Shown: piece by piece, positions 61,387-64,000 of the stretch
Position numbering within the stretch: the stretch's first letter is position 1
How the letters are laid out: each line of letters starts with the position of its first letter
Source of the DNA: VAZQ01 sp963763365
GTDB taxonomy: Bacteria; Pseudomonadota; Alphaproteobacteria; Rhizobiales; Xanthobacteraceae
Length of the DNA: 64,000 nucleotides
Direction: 5' to 3'
Assembly: GCA_963763365.1 (NCBI GenBank)
Contig: CAVXOE010000001.1
Coordinates: forward strand, 1-64,000
Position numbers and translations under genes: made by a program
Notes under the pieces: model-generated
The model's database searches: none
Seen by the model: the letters and a program-made list of their open reading frames with translations, nothing else
What the model was told of the DNA's origin: nothing

Positions 61387-62334
61387 CTATACGCCCACGG
61401 ACGCAGCAGCGAGCGTGTCGGTCTCCATGTCCTGATCGCGCACCGCGCCGATCAATTCGGTGACCTTCTTGATGCCGCGCTCGTCGCACCAGGCTGCCAG
61501 GTCGTCGATAATCGTGATCAGGGCGGTCGGATTGCGGAATCCGGCATAGCCGATGCCGACCGCGCTCGCACCAGCCAGCATGTACTCGACCACGTCCTCG
61601 GCCTTGGTCACGCCGCCAATGCCGATGATCGGAATCTTCACCTGCTTGGCGACCTGATAGACCATGCGCAGCACGATCGGCTTCAAGGCGGGCGAGACCA
61701 GCCCGCCGAACTTGTTACCAAGCGCCGGCCGGAAATTATCGGTCCTGATCTTCAGCGACAGGAAGGTATTTGCGATCACCAAGGCATCGGCGCCGGCATC
61801 CTCGGCGGCGCGCGCGATGGAGACGATGTCGCCGGCGTTGGGCGAGAGCTTCACCCACAGCGGCTTCGTGGTCTTGGCGCGGATCGCGGTGATGCAATCG
61901 CGGGTGTAGTCCTCGTGCATGGCGAAATTGCCACCGGTCGCATTGCGCGTCGGGCAGGAGATGTTGGCCTCGATCACATCGACGTCGGGCACGCTCAACT
62001 CCTCGGCGAGCGCGGCGAAGTCCTCGATGGTTTCAGACGAGACGCTGACCACCAGCGGTGGCTTGAACTTGGCGTATTCGGGAACGATGTGCTCGATGAA
62101 GTATGCGATGCCTTTGCCCGGCAGACCGATCGACTGGATGATGCCGGCCTCGGTCTCCGCCATGCGTGGCGTCGGGTTACCGAGCCGCGGCTCGCGGCAG
62201 ATGGTCTTGGCGACCAGCGCGCCAAGCCGGTTGAGGTCGATGACGTCGTTGTATTCCCACGAAAACGCGCCGGACGCCGGCTGCACGGGGTTCTGCAGCG
62301 TGATGTCGCCGATCTTGACCGTAAGATCTACCAT
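61387..62334 (-). CDS. pyrD: Dihydroorotate dehydrogenase, class 1B catalytic subunit
   Basis: FMN-containing dihydroorotate dehydrogenase of 315 aa: VDLTVKIGDITLQNPVQPAS, ANISCPTRNATGGNFAMHED (catalytic Cys loop of class 1), VKLSPNAGDIVSIARAAEDA and IIGIGGVTKAEDVVEYMLAG. It overlaps pyrK by 7 bp. Alphaproteobacteria usually use membrane class-2 PyrD for pyrimidine synthesis, so this pair may be an extra or catabolic enzyme. Dihydropyrimidine dehydrogenase (PreA) is a related alternative. Confidence 0.88.
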   Translation of the reverse strand: MVDLTVKIGDITLQNPVQPASGAFSWEYNDVIDLNRLGALVAKTICREPRLGNPTPRMAETEAGIIQSIGLPGKGIAYFIEHIVPEYAKFKPPLVVSVSSETIEDFAALAEELSVPDVDVIEANISCPTRNATGGNFAMHEDYTRDCITAIRAKTTKPLWVKLSPNAGDIVSIARAAEDAGADALVIANTFLSLKIRTDNFRPALGNKFGGLVSPALKPIVLRMVYQVAKQVKIPIIGIGGVTKAEDVVEYMLAGASAVGIGYAGFRNPTALITIIDDLAAWCDERGIKKVTELIGAVRDQDMETDTLAAASVGV

Positions 62335-63197
62335 CCGACGGCCTCCTGCATGTTGAACACCGGACCCTCCCGGCAGACGCGCTTGAGCACGCGCTTGCCG
62401 TCGACCTCGAAGGTGCGCACGCAAACGTAGCAGGCGCCGAACCCGCAGACCATGATCTGCTCCATCGCGACCTGGCCCGGAATGTTGTGCTTCTTCCCGA
62501 TCTGCTGCATCAGCTTCAGCAGACGATTTGAACCACAAGTGAAAAATGCGTCGGCCTTGCCGGCCGCGACCAAGCCCTCGACAATTTCTTCGACGTTGTC
62601 GACCGCGCTGCTGTCGTCGGAGTCGAGGACCGTGATGGTCTTGGCGCCGAGTCCCTCGAACAGCTCCTTTGACATCACGACGCCAGGATTGCGTGCACTG
62701 AGGATCGCGGTCACGCCGACGCCCTGCTCGGCCGCGAGTTGCGACAGCGGTGCGAGCGTCGCCAGGCCGACGCCGCGGCCGAGCACGACGATGTTCTTCC
62801 AGTTTGGTTGCAACGCGAACCCGACGCCGAGCGGGCCGGCGAGATTGAAGTCGTCGCCCGGCGCGAGCGTCGCCATGCCGCGCGTGCCGCGCCCTTCGCA
62901 CTTGTAGAGGAACTCGACGTGGCCCGCGGCCTTGTCGACGCGGTAGACACTCATCGGCCGGCGCATCCAGACCTCGGCGCCGTCCGGCGACGGGCACAGC
63001 AGGTGGAACATCTGTCCTGCATAGGCCGTCAGCGCGTGCGGATGCACCTTCAGGATCAGGTGCTTGTATTCGTCGTTGACCCAGTCGTTGGAGACGACCG
63101 TGCCGATGAACTCGCCGACCAGCCGCTGCGGATAGGAATCGGCGTCGCCGATGCGCAGCGCGGAATTGGTGTAGTTGGCGTTCGGAACGAGAGGCAT
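62328..63197 (-). CDS. pyrK: Dihydroorotate dehydrogenase electron transfer subunit (PyrK)
   Basis: Ferredoxin-reductase-like subunit of 289 aa that passes electrons from PyrD FMN through FAD and a [2Fe-2S] cluster to NAD. FAD-binding region WMRRPMSVYRVDKA, nucleotide region IVVLGRGVGLATLAPLSQLA, and the cluster cysteines in MVCGFGACYVCVRTFE with a later VCREGPVF. ATG at 63197 chosen; an upstream in-frame start at 63272 would add an arginine-rich stretch. A near-perfect promoter lies about 90 bp upstream. Confidence 0.9.
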   Translation of the reverse strand: MPLVPNANYTNSALRIGDADSYPQRLVGEFIGTVVSNDWVNDEYKHLILKVHPHALTAYAGQMFHLLCPSPDGAEVWMRRPMSVYRVDKAAGHVEFLYKCEGRGTRGMATLAPGDDFNLAGPLGVGFALQPNWKNIVVLGRGVGLATLAPLSQLAAEQGVGVTAILSARNPGVVMSKELFEGLGAKTITVLDSDDSSAVDNVEEIVEGLVAAGKADAFFTCGSNRLLKLMQQIGKKHNIPGQVAMEQIMVCGFGACYVCVRTFEVDGKRVLKRVCREGPVFNMQEAVGW

Positions 63198-63287
63198 CGG
63201 TCGAGAGTCCCGCAGGCGGCGGGCCCGCCAAAGCAGCGATGGCCGACTCCGCCTTGGCGCGCGTTTCTGCACGCGAAAACCTACTTT

Positions 63288-63316
63288 TCTATAGGGAGGG
63301 CGGGCATTTGTGTCAA
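63288..63316 (-). promoter_or_regulatory. Sigma70-type promoter for pyrK-pyrD
   Basis: On the minus strand TTGACA (63311-63316), exactly 17 nt, then TATAGA (63288-63293), about 91 bp before the pyrK ATG. One of the best consensus promoters in the window. Confidence 0.75.
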
Positions 63317-63333
63317 TTTTGGAACAGTGCGGA

Positions 63334-64000
63334 TCAACCGGATCCTGGAACGATCCAAGGCCCTCCCCCGCCGTAAAGCAACGTCAGATTTATCCTGTGA
63401 TTCTCATATCCTGACGCGAATTCTGGGCGGTCGGAATGGTGAAACAGGCGCGAGCGGAACAGGACCGCGCGGTTCTGCCGATAGGGCACGACAAGGCTAT
63501 TTCCGGCATTTCTTTCCAAAAATGTTACAATCCGCTCCCGGTCGGCGTCGTAGTCCTTGATTTCCCAATCGTCGGGCGGCGGCGTCAGCGATACCACCAA
63601 GCCGCCGCGCGCCGGATCGAGGCTGGCCTCGGTCGGGGTCACCCAGAAATTGACGCTCACGGCTGCGTCGTCGGCGTGAACGTCGACGGCGGCGTGCGTT
63701 CGCAGGCCTTTGAAGGCCCAGGCCTGCGACAGCGGATGCGTGCCGAGAATGCCGGGAAACGCGCGCCGAAGTTCGTCCGCGATCTGAAGGAGCAGCGGAC
63801 AGGCGAGACCGTCCTCGAGATAGGACGCGACGAAGCCGTCGATGTGGGAGAAGTCGTGCCAGATCGTGCTCTCGAGCAGGAACCGCCGCAGCGAGTTCGA
63901 GCGCCTGCGGCGTCAGCAGATCGTCGACCGCGATCGCCCCCCGCCCTTCGAACTGCGCCGTCAGCTCAGCCAGATCCGAGCGTTCATTGACCGCGCGGCC
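63334..64000 (-). pseudogene. 2OG-Fe(II) oxygenase family gene, partial and frameshifted
   Basis: The gene runs off the right edge, so its N-terminus is missing. The visible part is a 2-oxoglutarate/iron oxygenase-type domain: RRFLLESTIWHDFSHIDGFV, an HxD-like DVHADDAAVSVNFWVTP, the distal histidine in SRLFHHSDRPE and the arginine in NHRINLTLLYGG. Upstream, FEGRGAIAVDDLLTPQALEL continues the protein in another frame; removing one base near 63890-63893 joins them. Similar C-terminal domains occur attached to TPR repeats in Bradyrhizobium-like genomes. Substrate unknown. Confidence 0.65.

Overview
This window is GC-rich bacterial chromosomal DNA. The gene content points to an alphaproteobacterium of the Hyphomicrobiales (Bradyrhizobium/Xanthobacteraceae-like): an ethylmalonyl-CoA pathway gene set, many orphan tricarboxylate-transporter-type (Bug/TctC) binding proteins, a HIG1-like twin-membrane protein, GluQRS, and dispersed palindromic repeats. 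The genus is inferred, not proven. No rRNA, tRNA, CRISPR array or insertion sequence was recognised.

Region 1 (0-6.4 kb, minus strand) reads as one operon: HIG1-like protein, PduO-type cobalamin adenosyltransferase, rhomboid protease, etfB, two ABC_sub_bind binding proteins (one frameshifted), etfA and 3-hydroxybutyryl-CoA dehydrogenase. Region 2 (6.5-10.1 kb) holds a Bug-type binding protein, an SDR/epimerase, an amidohydrolase and a host-attachment-family protein. Region 3 (10.2-20.5 kb) carries three diagnostic ethylmalonyl-CoA pathway enzymes: methylsuccinyl-CoA dehydrogenase (mcd), crotonyl-CoA carboxylase/reductase (ccr) and ethylmalonyl-CoA mutase (ecm). A chemoreceptor, a YihY protein, a frameshifted TctC gene and two small GlsB/YeaQ membrane proteins lie between them. 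ETF (electron acceptor of Mcd) and the adenosyltransferase (coenzyme B12 for Ecm) in region 1 fit the same pathway.

Region 4 (20.5-31 kb) is mostly ordinary: SDR, hybrid histidine kinase, GluQRS, a doubly frameshifted DNA glycosylase, an esterase, a flavin monooxygenase, an HNH protein, a DsrE-like protein, a coiled-coil protein, an orphan molybdopterin hydroxylase and an NTF2-like protein. Region 5 (31-44.8 kb) holds a lower-GC hypothetical gene, then a plus-strand catabolic operon (SsuABC-type ABC transporter, gamma-glutamyltransferase-family enzyme, YtcJ-like amidohydrolase, DSD1-like PLP enzyme). This converges on a minus-strand operon (HAD hydrolase, TctC, a second DSD1-like enzyme, RidA) with a divergent LysR regulator. 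Region 6 (44.8-47.2 kb) is an AT-richer island with one CobT-like von Willebrand-A protein.

Region 7 (47.2-63.3 kb) is a coherent uncharacterised catabolic block: HpaB-family flavin hydroxylase, three-part molybdenum hydroxylase genes (two large, two FAD and one 2Fe-2S subunit), a TctC protein, two tandem UbiD decarboxylases, an XRE regulator and a class-1B dihydroorotate-dehydrogenase pair (pyrK-pyrD). The right edge cuts a frameshifted 2OG-Fe(II) oxygenase gene.

Two patterns cross the window. Five genes are broken at six sites, each repaired by removing one base in a G/C-rich spot, which looks like base-call error more than decay. Several palindromic repeats abut or enter genes, contributing stop codons or part of a signal peptide.
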